Source of the DNA: Ornithodoros turicata
Taxonomy: Eukaryota > Arthropoda > Arachnida > Ixodida > Argasidae
Direction: 5' to 3'
Assembly (NCBI RefSeq): GCF_037126465.1
Contig: NC_088204.1
Coordinates: 18,358,804-18,422,803 of the forward strand
DNA: 64,000 nucleotides
The notes beneath the pieces were generated by a model. That model ran no database searches. It was not told where the DNA came from and saw nothing but the letters and a program-made list of their open reading frames with translations. This document shows, in pieces, positions 12,383-24,800 of the stretch. The stretch's first letter is position 1. Each line of letters starts with the position of its first letter. A program made the translations under genes and the position numbers.

Positions 12383-15250
12383 ATGGATCCCACAGAGAAA
12401 CAACTACACGAAGAATTTCTGGAAAACAAATTGGGGACAGCACCAGACGAAGTCATTATGTTGACGCTTATTCCCCTATTTACCACACAGTTTTACGTGG
12501 TTTTGCTCAAGATTTTCTCTCTTCGTATCCTCAGACAAGACTTCTGGTGTGTGCTGCTTAGTTCATCTTAAGAGCTTGCCTTAAAAACAGGTATAATTAT
12601 CCCGCAAAATATATCAATGTGCAGGTTACAAGTCATCGTAGATACCATCCTGCTATCAGCCCCCACCATTCTTGCTGTGACTATCCTTGCAAACCATGTT
12701 GCTTGCATATTTTTCACACTCCTCAGTGGAAGTACCTTGCTTTGGATGACTCAGCATATTTCATCACAAAAATGGAAAAGGGATAAGAAATGTAGCTCCC
12801 TAAGGAAGTAAGTAGTAACGCACTATGTTTTATCGTGTCAGTTCCACAATCGCTATATAACCCATATTTCCTCCAGTGTCACAGTACCGGCTCCTTCCCA
12901 AATTCCGTTCATGTCAGTCGCAAGGTCACAGGTGCTCTTTATGACAAGCATGTGTATCCTGGCTGTGGATTTTCCGTTGTTCCCAAGACGTTTTGCCAAG
13001 ACCAAGTTTTCTGGCTTCAGCCTTATGGACGTTGGTGTAGCATTTTTTGTCATGTTAGCAGCGCTTGTGTCGCCTGAGGCAAAACAAAAGCATCTGCATG
13101 GCAGGTACGTATGACCAAAATCAGTTGTAACCAGAAAAAATTGAGATGGAGAATAAATCGGCAATTATTTGCAGCTTTGGCCACGTGAAGCAAGCGGCGA
13201 AAAGCTGCGCGATACTCATAGTTATCGGACTTATACGTATCCTGACGGTGAAAGGAATCGACTATCAGAGCCCTGTACTTGAATATGGGGTCCACTGGAA
13301 TTTCTTTTTCACTTTTGCATGCGTAAAGGTACGGAAATGCCCCTTCACATTGGTGCCCTGTGTTTTGAGTGAAACAGGATATGTCAGAAATGATGTCAAA
13401 ACAGTTTGATTATGAAGGAATGTTTTTTTTTAACACATTAGTGCCCCTTTAACAATGAAGCAATTGACGCAATGACGACACCCCAGTGGCGCCTGGGAAA
13501 AATAAAGTAAAAAGTGTTTGTTCTACGCCATCCCAGCTAGAGGGGAGTGTGCCATGACCAGGTTCACTGCATTCTGAGCCAGTGCATCTGGTCCACGATG
13601 GACTCCTCCTCAAACAGAAGTGACGTAGCCCAGATGCTCTCTTCCTTTGTTTTTCCAAAGCGCCGCTAATGTGGTTCCAGTTCTCGCGGATGAAACTGCG
13701 TTATTGTTAAGCATGTGTCAAGCTGTACATCTGCACATTTGAGGAAAAATACAAAAATGTGGTTCAGTCTGCCTTGTTCACGTTACCCTATAATATTGCT
13801 CAACTGAGAATTATTCTCCTGAGAACTGAAAGACATCAGATGTGTAAACGATAAGCAGTAACAGGACAATAATCTCTTATTCCACAGATAATATCAGCAC
13901 TCCTGTATGTCTTGTTTCCAGCCACTTGGGATGCAGCGATCTCCGTTGCGCTTTTCGCAGTATATGAACTGACCTTACGATTTACAAGTCTGAACACCTT
14001 CCTCCACAATAATGATCGGACAGGACTTATTGCCGCCAACAAGGAAGGACTTTCGTCGCTTATTGGTTACATTGCTCTCTACCTGGGAACTGTGGTTCTT
14101 GGCAAGCAGATGGTCTATAAACCACGGTAGGTACGACAAGGACCGCTGCGCCCCTTTTGGCAAGGTGGGCAGCCCCCCTGGGAGAAGCGGACAGCATATC
14201 GATAGATTTTACGTTTTATTTATTTATTATGTTTATTTTTATATTCTTCAGGAGCCAGAAACGGGTGATGTTGGGTGGAAAATAAATGTAAAAACAATTT
14301 TAGGGCAAGTCGTTTTACAGGTGGGACTTTGCAATGATACAATGTCACAAAAGGGAATCCTATCTCTGCCGTGTATGTGAGTCACAGGCGGGCTCTGCTC
14401 ACAAGCTAATGGATATGGTTTGAACACAAGAAAAATATACAAAGCTGAGGGGCGAATAGTGGAATGCTTACAAGTGATTGCCACGATATTACGCACACAC
14501 ATGGCAAACAGTTTGTATCTGAAAACCGAGCTTGCACTGACACGTAAAATAAGTTGTATCATCCCTGTGCACTTGCACTTTATTTTTTTTTTTTTGTGTT
14601 GCTGCACATGTCGTTTCACGACATACGCACCATTGCAGAAATATGTACGCATTTATATTTTCCTTCAATTTCAAACAAGGTTAATATCCTTACAGATATC
14701 AGATTCGTGAGTGGGTGAAGTCGTCCCTCACGTGCATGTTACTGTCGGCTGTTGGGTTTTTGTTCACGTATGCCATGCACACAGAGATATCTCCAGTTTC
14801 ACGAAGGTTGGCTAATGCGTCCTATTGCTCGTGGACGGTAAGCCAATTTTTTTATTTTTTTTACTTCTGCATTATTACGGTGCTGCCATTAATACTGCCT
14901 TTGAATGCATGCCTCAGTTTTCCATTGGAACTCTGATACTGGGCTTACACATTGCCTTTGAGGTACTTCGAGTGCTGTTGGAAAATCCAGCACATGTGAC
15001 TGTGAACACCTTGGAAATACGAAATAAAGAAGACATTCCCAACCCATTACTGATATGGGATGCCATGAACTTCAATGCAATGGGGTTGTTCCTGCTAAGC
15101 AACCTTCTGACAGGACTTTTTAATGTTGTGCTGCAGACAAGAACAGCGGGTTCTGTCACTTGTCTGCTCATCTTATTTTTGTATTTGTTCATTCTAGTCA
15201 TATTTTCACTGTACGTGTACAGGAAAAAAATAAAAGTAAAGTTTCTGTGA
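12383..15250 (+). CDS. PIGW: PIGW / GWT1: inositol acyltransferase of GPI-anchor synthesis
   Basis: Seven exons join in frame: 12,383-12,546, 12,625-12,807, 12,877-13,104, 13,175-13,328, 13,888-14,126, 14,696-14,837, 14,918-15,250 (1,443 nt, 480 residues; the human protein is about 504). Phases are 2, 2, 2, 0, 2, 0, all GT-AG. Family hallmarks are [12 protein letters not shown] (about residues 147-158) followed by [17 protein letters not shown] (about 228-238), and PVSRRLAN (about 356). Hydrophobic stretches throughout fit a multi-pass ER membrane protein. The enzyme adds an acyl chain to the inositol ring of GlcN-PI, an early step of GPI assembly. The start ATG 12,383 matches the family N-terminus ([18 protein letters not shown]). 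Intron 5 (14,127-14,695) is the longest spacer apart from intron 4 (13,329-13,887); neither shows an obvious transposon. Confidence 0.95.
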
Positions 15251-15521
15251 ATCTTGTTTGGTATATTGTCGCTTATGGTCCTACTTCAAAGTTACAGGAT
15301 TACAGGAGCCCAGAGAGCACTTCAATCACTATATTTTTTTTTTTAAATCCAAGCGGTTATCCTGCTTATTAGTATGCACCATGCGAAGTAATTCACAAAC
15401 AGATGCCCAGATATCGCAGAATTCGATTTTGAAAATCGAGCCGGCCCCGTCATTTTGACGTCAGGAGGTCCGCTGGTTGGTTTTTCACTAGGAACCATAA
15501 GCCGCAGCTGCGACAGAAGGG

Positions 15522-15771
15522 ACCACCTCCCGTGGCTCAGTGGTTAGCGTGCTGGCCATGCCACGTCGAGACTGGGAGGTACCCGGGTTCGAATCCTGGT
15601 GCCGGCTGTGCTGTCTGGGGTTTTTCCTGGGTTTTCCTCAGACGCTTTCAGATATATGTCGGCGCAGTTCCCTTAGAAGTCGGCCCAGGACGCACATTCC
15701 CCCAGGGCGTGAGTCGTGACGTTGCCCACATACGTGAGGCCGACAACGGCAAGCCCTATCACCACCACCAC
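15522..15771 (+). mobile_element. tRNA-derived SINE (Ruka-like), full length with 14-bp target duplication
   Basis: The head carries a tRNA-like RNA polymerase III promoter: box A TGGCTCAGTGG and box B GGTTCGAATCC. After a conserved body (ctgtctggggtttttcctg, cagttccctta, gtcggccca) it ends in a CAC-rich tail. The 14-bp CTGCGACAGAAGGG occurs immediately before (15,508-15,521) and after (15,772-15,785), a perfect target-site duplication, so this is a recent intact insertion. The body matches what I recall of Ruka, a SINE described in ticks. A second, minus-strand copy is at 35,645-35,825. Confidence 0.93.
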
Positions 15772-15785
15772 CTGCGACAGAAGGG

Positions 15786-16473
15786 TTTCTTTTCGCCTTT
15801 TCTTTGATTTATCAGGTGCAGTAGACGAACATGGGTACTGTTGTTCCAGACAGCGCACCACTACGTTTGAAGAAAATGAACGCGCCGCATCGCCATAATG
15901 ACATCACCGATGACGTTTTTTCTCTTCGTCCTCGTGGTTTCACGTTTCACCCTGAGGAACGAGTCGAGCGGTTTTCTATGAAAAATATCGCGTACAAAGA
16001 AAATCTGTGTGTTAATAATCAAGTCAAGTTTCTTGCTTTAACAACGCATTCGGAACTGAGAATTTTTTTAATGACATTCTGAGCTCAACGTATGTTTGAA
16101 TTTCCCGCCATCGAAACAGCCGCGCCCCGAGCCCGACACAAGCCCAAGATCCAGACGCCGACAAAAAGGCGCGTTACCGTAGCGCAGTCTGCGCAGCGCA
16201 TATCTCCCGAATGATTTGTGACAAGACGGGTGTAGTTGGGTGTAGTGTTGGTGGTTTGTTTGTTCTTGGGTTTGGAGAAGTCCGCTAGCCGCCTAGACGG
16301 CTGGATTGCCAAAATATTTGTGTAGGTGCAACGACGTCATGCTAACAAGACTCCCTATCGTTGCCATCTCAGTATCTCGGTACAGCACTTTCAAGTGACG
16401 TGTTATTTTCCCCACGTCTCGCATTAATGTTAATGACAATAACACACTCACAAGAGAGCAGCTGACCGATAAA
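15786..16473. other. Spacer between SINE and zinc-finger gene
   Basis: The spacer is about 690 bp with no accepted reading frame. A CG-rich patch at 16,110-16,200 precedes the zinc-finger gene start and is the likeliest place for its promoter, but no element can be named. Confidence 0.4.
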
Positions 16474-19046
16474 ATGTATGCAACTAGCGTCGAAGTCCTT
16501 GATCAAGAAGCAGCACCTATTAATCATGCCACTGGAAATGTTCGTGAAGGTGTGCAGACGAGACCCAAACTACGTACAGATTATGCACGCGTGGAATCTA
16601 TCTACGATGAAAGTTTCCAGGACGAGAACGACGGCCCTATGCCAGCTCCTCGCCCTAACCCCCGCGTATTTACTTGTGTGATGTGTTTCGAAAAAGCAGA
16701 GGATGAACATGCCCACATGGAACACCTTCGAACTGCCCACCCCAAGGTACGCACACATTGCCTCGCTTGCGAAACGCAGTACGACGACTACCAGGTTTAC
16801 AAGTCCCACATTCAACAAGTGCATCAAGACGTGATGGCGGCTTTGGAGCAAAATAAGCAGACGACACATCTGTTCTGCATGGAGTGTGGAAAAGTTTCAA
16901 GGACAGAGTCGCTCCTGTACCGTCACAGATCTCAGCACTTCATGCTACACAGAGAGACCTGTGAAACTTGTGGAAAGTCGTTTGTAGAAGGGCCAGCAAT
17001 GGAAAGACATTTGGAGACTCACAAGCCCTCCGTTCAAACGTGTAGATTGTGCGCAAAGACATTTCAAGATTCGCGAGCTTACAAAGCCCACGCTGGACTA
17101 CACAAGAAGTATAAATTTTTGTGCGAGGTCAGTACTGTTTTGTATTCACTAATTTGTAAGGTATCTCCCATATTATATTTTACACGCTGGGCACAGTACT
17201 TTATGCGATGCACAATATGTTATATCACTTTGACCAGTTGGTTTCTTTGCTGCAAAAATTGTATTCTTGTGTATTGTGGAATTACTGCACACTCAGTACC
17301 CAACACTGGAGACATTGAGGTTGCCATCACACATTTTCTTGTTTTCGCCGCAGCTCTGCGGTGCAATGCGCCCCACAGCCATCAGTCTTGAACTTCACCG
17401 CTGCTCGAGACATCCGAGTGACGAAAACAAGTACCAGTGTTCGTTCTGCAAGAAGCAGTGTCGCTCAACAGAACACCTCCGCAAACACATGGTCGCAAAG
17501 CATGGAGGTGCACCGGGTGAGAAGACATACGGGTGTGAGCATTGTGGCAAGGATTTCAAGTGGAGGCATAACCTGAGAGATCACATCTTGCTGAGGCACT
17601 CAAACAACGCTTCGGAAACTTCGACGGAAACGCTTCTGGCCTGCGATGTTTGCGATAAGAAGTTTGCCCACAAGTTTGCGCTTGATGCACACATGCCAAC
17701 ACACTTTGAGTACAGAGACTTTCGCTGTGAGATGTGTGGTATGCATTTTGTTGTCATATTCTGTTTTGAGGCTATTATGCAAGGTCTCTGCCTTGGTACA
17801 CCCAGGCTTGCAGTTTTTACTGATTTGTATCGTCATATGGCACCCAATAAGCCACTTTGACGTAGCAGAATTCATTCATTGCAAATCTTAATGTCAAATG
17901 CCTCGCTGTCATTGTTACCAGCATTTTGTAAAATTGTAATTTTGATGGGAAAATGACAACTGTAAAAGTTGCAAAAATTAGGTACCTGCAAGTATTACTG
18001 TATATGCAGTGGAACACTTTTACCTTGCTTTTACATTTTTAGCCTTTAGAAAGCTGAGAATTAGAATTACCTGAAAGGGTACTCCATCACAAAGACTTGG
18101 GGACTCATGCCAAGGTTAAAAGTTTGGTAGGCACACACGCTGTTATTATAGCAGAAGGAAAGTTGCATATTGTTATACTGTACGTTTAATTTTGCCTCAA
18201 ACGATATTGTTTGCAATTTTCCTTTTAAGGAATGGCCTTCAAAAGAAAGCACACACTGAAGGAACACATCAATGCCGTACACTGCAGTGACAAAAAGTTC
18301 CAGTGCTCGGTCTGCGGAGAAATGTTTGCGGTGAAGCGGTATCTCGATGCGCACTGCAAGACAAAGCACGAAGACTCCACCCAAGTTTTCTCTTGCAAGT
18401 AAGAATTCAACACAGAAAATTCAAAACTGTAACAGAAATATTAGGGCTGCGTGGATGTAGATATATGGTAAAAATTGCTAAAGGAGTTGCGATATAATAC
18501 AAAATGCACAAAGATGCATATGTGCAGTATGATAACACAAAAATATGTAGTTCTCAGTTGTAACTGTACACACGTCCGAGTTTGTGTAGGAAACACCACA
18601 AAATCCCTCCCTGATTATGCTTTGCAAAATGAATATCAGGACATGCGTAGTCCAAGTTGAGGGGTTTGTATATTTATTTATGTAAAGGTTGTTCTAGAAA
18701 TGTAAGTATTCACACCAAATTGACCCAGACTCTCTAGGTTCGAATACTAGAAATCGCTGTTCTCATTTTTACAATAATGCTATCACCTTTCAGTGAATGC
18801 CCCAAAGAATTCAAGAGCGAAAGGGGTCTTTCTGCCCACCGGAAGACCTGCCACGGAAAGGCGGAGCGGAAACACGAGTGCGCCAAGTGTGGTCGAGCGT
18901 TCTACTCTCCGAAGGATCGGCGGAGACACGAACTGACGCACAGTGCGGAGAAGAAACACGAGTGCCCGCGCTGCGGCAAGACATTCTCCCGCGCGGATAA
19001 CTTGCGCAAGCACGTCAAGGGAGTGTGTCGGTTAAAAGATCTGTGA
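16474..19046 (+). CDS. C2H2 zinc-finger protein with about 14 fingers
   Basis: Four exons: 16,474-17,127, 17,354-17,738, 18,230-18,398 and 18,794-19,046 (1,461 nt, 486 residues), phases 0, 1, 2, all GT-AG. Cysteine pairs CVMC, CLAC, CMEC, CETC, CRLC, CELC, CSFC, CEHC, CDVC, CEMC, CSVC, CNEC, CAKC and CPRC are each followed by His-x3-5-His, giving about 14 fingers. Three pairs are restored only by splicing (CELC at exon 1/2, CEMCG at exon 2/3, CNEC at exon 3/4), which supports the exon joins. The first about 65 residues are acidic and finger-free. A DNA-binding nuclear protein is expected. Linkers of the TGEKP type are scarce, only GEKTYGC comes close. I could not name an orthologue. A poly(A) signal AATAAA is at 19,080-19,085. 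Confidence 0.92.
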
Positions 19047-19127
19047 TCTCTTAACAAGTGGGCATCTTCTGGTGGTGGTAATAAATATGTCTAACAGTAT
19101 TGGTTTGGTGCAGCAGTGAGTGTCTCA

Positions 19128-20643
19128 CTAAAATACGAACCATGTCGTTTTGGGCGAGGTCTCTTTTAGAAAAGCCAGAAAGCGCGCATTGAAGCTATTT
19201 GGACCGCAGATGAGAACGTGTGGGGTTTGACGGAACTTCTTCAGCTCTTCATTCAGCAGGCGTTCATCTATTTGCCCAAAGTGAACTTCTTCTCCGTAAC
19301 CAGGCTTGAATTCTTTACCTTCCTGAGGTGAAATTAAAACATATAGGTGAATTAATAAGCAGAAGCTGATTAAACAGTTAATTCTAGGATGGTTTTGACG
19401 TAGAATTTATCTTCCTACCATTCATGCGGCTTACACTTAGAAATTTCATGCAGCGTTTTGGCATTAGTTTGGTGCAGGGTTAAGTTAATCGGATAAATCT
19501 TCAAATAAATAAATAAATGGAACAAACCAAAGTAAATTCTATGTCATCAACAAAAATCTCTGTTGCACCTAACCCTTATCTTCAGGAAAGAAAAATAAAG
19601 CCATTCAGCTGCGTAAGTTGCTCACCTGGCTGAAGCAATACAACACAGAAATATTCCAGTAACTCTTCAATTTGTTTATCTCTTCTCTTAAGTATATGGA
19701 ACTATACGTTTGTGTGCCGTAAAGTAGTCGCACGATAGTCTCATCATCTTCGTTAGAGACAATAGCTCGGATGACTTGTATCATTGGTGCGACTCCAGTC
19801 CCTGCTGCAAGCAACAGGAGGCTTTTGAACTGTAACATCAAGTGTACACAATGACTACTTGAACGTTAGACGCAGTACCTGTACTTATACCTGATTTGGT
19901 TTGTAAGTAAATTCTCCAAACGGGCCTCTAAGCTCAACCAAGTCTCCTTCGCGTAAGCTTGCTACGTATCTGGACATTTTCCCTTGAGGATAGATCTGCA
20001 ATGAAATTCAACTGATTACTTTATACGGTACCATAAAGCTGTGCGTAACCTTAACCTACTTTAATGAGAATGTCGAAGTGTCCACTGCATTCCCTATGAC
20101 TGATTACTGTGTACTGACGTGTGATCACCCGTCCATTGTAAGAAGCCCTGAAGAAGACAGGATACTTTCTGCTAAACCGGTTGCAACTCCAATACCAGAT
20201 TTAATAAAAGAAAGAACATACCGAAGAACCAAATGTTGAGCTGTGTCTAAGGGGAGAGGACCATGATTTGGCACGGTAAATCGATACACGAAGGTGTCGT
20301 CTGTTACTTTTTTAATATTGCTTATCGTAAAGTTTCGATAAGTATATTTGCTGATCACGTCTTCCTGCAAGAAGGAAGTAGGGGGTAAGACGTTTGAATT
20401 TGTGCAAGTCAGTGCACAGACCTCCGACAATGACACGCCGTGCACGTAGTCCATGCATTCCTTCTTCCATATTTTAAGTTCCTGTTCGTAGATATCGAAC
20501 ACGCACAGAGAACACCCATTGCCACAGCAGTCACTTTGATCTGGCTCGACGGGCTTCCCATCCAAAAGCTCCGCAGAAATGCTGCCGTGTGCAACCTCTC
20601 CGTTACCAATGAGTGTTTGGTGTCTTGTCACCTCTTCTGTCAT
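19128..20643 (-). CDS. CYB5RL: NADH-cytochrome b5 reductase-like protein
   Basis: Six exons on the minus strand: 20,643-20,422, 20,364-20,222, 20,147-20,060, 19,995-19,891, 19,829-19,626 and 19,322-19,128 (957 nt, 318 residues), phases 0, 2, 0, 0, 0. Residues about 31-63 are an oxidoreductase-like domain (SDCCGNGCSLCVFDIYEQEL). The FAD-binding signature RQYTVIS is at about 132-138, the NADH-binding AAGTGVAPM at about 194-202, and CGPNSF at about 293. This order, short Cys-rich N-terminal domain plus a complete reductase core, is that of CYB5RL rather than CYB5R1-3. It should pass electrons from NADH through FAD; the acceptor is not known. No signal peptide or membrane anchor is seen. It runs towards the zinc-finger gene; the two stop codons are only about 80 bp apart, so the transcripts probably overlap. 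Confidence 0.94.
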
Positions 20644-21811
20644 CAGAAATGCAATACGGATATAATGTTTTGACCATTTAACACTTTAACAAGCAGGCTT
20701 TAAATCAGCTGCAAAACATGTGTGTGGAATCCATGTGTAATCGGTGTAATCCACTCGCAAATCCAGTCGTACGAAAATTTTATCGTACCTCATAGCAAAA
20801 CACGCTGAACCGCTGAACGCTTGAAAAGTGGCAAAATTGTACGCTTCTTCCACTTTATAATTGTAGTGCGGTGAATTATGCCATTTTATGCAATAGTGTC
20901 GGAGCTTTCTTGCTGCCGTCTGGCAACAAGTTGTTGTTGTTTGTTGTCGGCTGCGTCTGCTTCTTGTCTCCGACCCGTGCCCCGTGCTGCGCGAGCCGTT
21001 GCCTGCGGCAGCTCAGGAGAATGCGGACGTCTCGACATAAAATTAAGCATAGTTCATAAGCTACATTCTGCTTGTTTCGTCATACAGTGAGCATATTGCA
21101 TTATCAATACGGAAGAGCTAGTAAAGTGAGTATCCGCTGCAGATCGCATGTGGTGACAGGTGTCAGCTGGGCGATGTTCTCTAGCGATCACTGCCTAAAC
21201 ATGATACCGATCTCTGTTTATTGAACGAAATATGGGTTGCTAAAGCGTCATGAATGAGCAGAAATCTTGCAGAAATCTTACCCCCCGCAGTTACAGATGT
21301 TCGACAGTACACCTCCGTATCTATGAGGGGTAGTTGGCATTACTCCATCCATTGTGAAGACAGAAGTGACGGCAGGACTCCCAACGAAAGAGTATATATT
21401 TCATATAAGAGGGCAGCATAGGACACATGTAAAAGGGTGAACTGAATGCTCGTGAGCTCGCTGGAGAAATGGAGGAATCATTTATTTCAGTGAATCTTTG
21501 TCATCATGTCTAGTCCCTACAAGTACCTCCACTACTTTTTTATTTTTATTATAACACTTGTTTGACTGATTGATAGGATCATGCTGATAAATAATAAGGT
21601 TCCCTTTCTTGTATATTATTATTGCTATTTTTTTTTTTTTTTTTCAGACTGATGGTGAAATCACTTATAAATGTAAGACTGCTAAGAAGCTCCCGTGAAA
21701 TTGACTGGACCTGAATTTCACTGTGTATGAAACCTTCCCTTTATTCACGACTGATCGCGATATGCTACTCTGTATGCTACATGTCGCACTTTTCTGTCCA
21801 TAGGTAACAAA
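20644..21811. promoter_or_regulatory. Shared 5' interval of CYB5RL and KEAP1
   Basis: CYB5RL (minus) and KEAP1 (plus) diverge from this 1.17-kb interval. A CG-rich patch at 20,940-21,040 could be a promoter. A polypyrimidine tract with AG at 21,802-21,803 just before the KEAP1 start suggests that the KEAP1 ATG exon is preceded by a non-coding exon further left. No coding frame was accepted here. A poly-T run is at 21,631-21,645. Confidence 0.45.
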
Positions 21812-24800
21812 ATGTCTGACTGCAGCGAAGGCCCATCATGCTCAGACTTAGTCTGCAGCGAAGCAGATGTTCCACCCGAGGGCAATGGAGCAATTTTATC
21901 AGTGGACAGTTTTCCTAAAGAATCTCTAGAAGTAAGTGTGTGGTGCCTCGAAATAGTGTCGCCCAAAAGTTTTTACGAAATGCACCTAATAAATATATAT
22001 ATATTTATTTTATTACGTATTATAAATGAACCTTGCTCAAAGATGCATTACAGAAAATATAAAAGCTGAGTTACAAATTTCCACAAATTTTTGAAAGAGA
22101 CAGCAAAACTTCACAGTTTCGAAAATAGTGGTTCTGAGGCTGAAACACACACCAGACAAGCACAACACAAGCCCCAAAGGTGAATAAGAACATGAACGAT
22201 AGAAGATTTTACAAAGTTGCGCACGCCACCAAGCGCATGGTATAAAGCAGCATGGGAGGGACACTGCTCCGTCGTCTGCTTCGGTTATGATTCCCGGCTG
22301 CTGCTGTGCACACCAGGAATGTTGTTGTTTCTTTCTACCTCTGTCTCTGACTGTCTCATAATGCTGTAGGGCCCTCTAAGTTCCCATGAGCCCTTGCGTG
22401 CCACAGGTGGCACTTCCTTTTGTAAAAAGGTCTATTGAAATATGTCAGCCATCGAAAAGGCCACTGAAGAACTGTAAGTGCATGAGTAACGAACAAGTGG
22501 CTCATCAACAGGTCATGGATCTGATGCGGAGGCACAGGGTGCTCTGCGACGTAGAAATCAGGGTCGGGTCAGACTCGTTTCCAGCGCATCGCCTGGTGCT
22601 ACTTGCTGCTTCCCCCTACTTCCGAGCCATGTTTGCTGGGGGCTTGCGTGAGGCAGCACTGCCAGTAGTCCACATTCAAGGGGTTAATCCAAGCACTATG
22701 GCTTCTGTGATGCGTTTTGCTTACACAGGACGAGTGTGTGTCGACCACCGGAATGTCTGTCAGCTTCTGCCTGCTGCCACCATGTTTCAGGCGAGTCATA
22801 AAGCTATTTTCTCACTTTCTTTTGAAAATGAGGTAAAGAAAATAGTTTGTTGTTGAAGTGCTAGTTTGACTGATGAGTTTACTGGACTACATTCCAAAAC
22901 TTGTATAATAGCCAGGGGAAGTATTTTGAAGTACAATTTATGATCAGCTCTTCAGATTTAGATGTGCACACATCACGTGTGATTTCGTCGTGTAAATGTT
23001 CCGCACTTTGAAGCCGTGCAGAAAATTTCTAATTGAGAAAAAAGCACTGAAAAGTGAAACTGGAAGAAAGAAAATCTAAATTCCAAATTCTACAATGAAC
23101 ATGCTCTTGACTCGCTCCGCTTGTATCGCTCAACCTTGTTACATTCATATGAGCTCTCAGGACCTTCTGTCTGGCGCCCCGCCTGGGGAAGATGACCGGG
23201 GCGGCTGCCCCTCCCGCACCCCCCTTGGAAAGGCTGCGGCTGTAGAACTGCCCTTCACACCGAAATTCTCATATGCAGATGAATCACATTATCGAGGCAT
23301 GCTGCAACTACTTAGAGAAGCAGCTTGAACCGTCAAACTGCATCGGAATAGGAGACTTCGCTTTGCAGCACGGATGTACACATCTCTACCTCAAGGTCAA
23401 CGAGTACATCGATCAGAACTTCTCTCTAGTGAGTAGCATTCTTTTCCTACGCACTGTGTACCCTTCATGGGATTTTAATACATGTCTAGGTATCGGAAGG
23501 AGACGAATTTCTGACACTGTCGGCGGGTCAGCTCGTTAACCTGATCAAGCGAGACGAACTCAACGTGCGTTGCGAACTCGAAGTGTTCAACGCTGTGCTC
23601 CGCTGGGTGAAGCACGATGAATCTCGCAGACGTTCCAAGACTGCAGATGTACTAAGTGCAGTGCGCTGTCACTTCCTCACTCCCAGATTCCTCAAACAGC
23701 AGCTTCAGAACTGCGAGCTCGTCCGCAGCATGCCTCAGTGTTCTGAATACCTCACAAAGATTATTCAGGTATGGGGGGTATTGGTTGAAAAAATCGATAA
23801 AAATAATACATAATATAAAAATTGATAAGAAATTATATATCATATAAAAATTTATATCTAATAATATTATTATATAATTCATATCAAAAATTGATATAAG
23901 ATTATTCAGGTATGGGGGTAAAATGTGTATTGTGTTCAAAATGTCTTTTACCTCAGGACTTGACGGTTCGACGACAATACACTGTGGCTCAGAGGAAGCC
24001 ACAAGTGGCACAGGTTGTGTACTGTGTTGGCGGCTATCAGCAACATTCCCTGGGAGCCTTGGAATGCCTGTGCCCTCCACACCGCTGGTTTCGATTAGCC
24101 GAGTTGTCTTGTCCTCGATCGGGCCTTGGAGCTGCGTTTGTAAATGGCAAGATGTATGCAGTTGGCGGCCGGAACAATTCACCCGATAAGGTGAGTGCAG
24201 TGGTGAATGTCTCGGGGGTGACTTGCCTGCATCTGCCAGCATTTATATGTGCAATTAGCTGTGCTGGATTATTTTGGTCTTTTAAATTATGTTGTATCGA
24301 ACCCCATTGATTACGCAAAAATCATGCATAATTAGTCACTGACCGATTTTTCAGACTCAAAAAATTTACACTTCGATTTTTTAAGGTCACTGGTAAGGGT
24401 AACCCCTCAATAGTTATATTTATCTACTTGGGATATCGCGCAGTGATCAAGAAAATACGAGAACATACTAGGTGGTCACTTCCAAATTACCCGTAAGAGA
24501 ACAGTTTTATCCTCATTAATTTCCATTCCCCATTGGAGAGAGCACTCGATAATTGCAATAATAGCCCTCTGCAATAAAATATGATCAGCCGTTGTCAAGA
24601 TTTCTTTATAAATAGCACAATCATCTGCAAAAAGTCTAACTGAAATACCATGTGGAATTATACTAAGTCATTAATATATACGTCGGAAAGGGAAACAAAA
24701 AAAAAAGAGAAACACTGTCAAGGAGACCGCGATAAGGGAATCACACACGTAACATGAAAAACGGTTAGGAGCAACTAAGACTTACTTCAACAAGAACTTT

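Noticed and set aside
15532..15807. 91-codon frame and apparent tRNA gene at the SINE
   Set aside because: The tRNA-like boxes belong to the SINE head; the cloverleaf cannot be closed and the unit has a SINE body, tail and target duplication.
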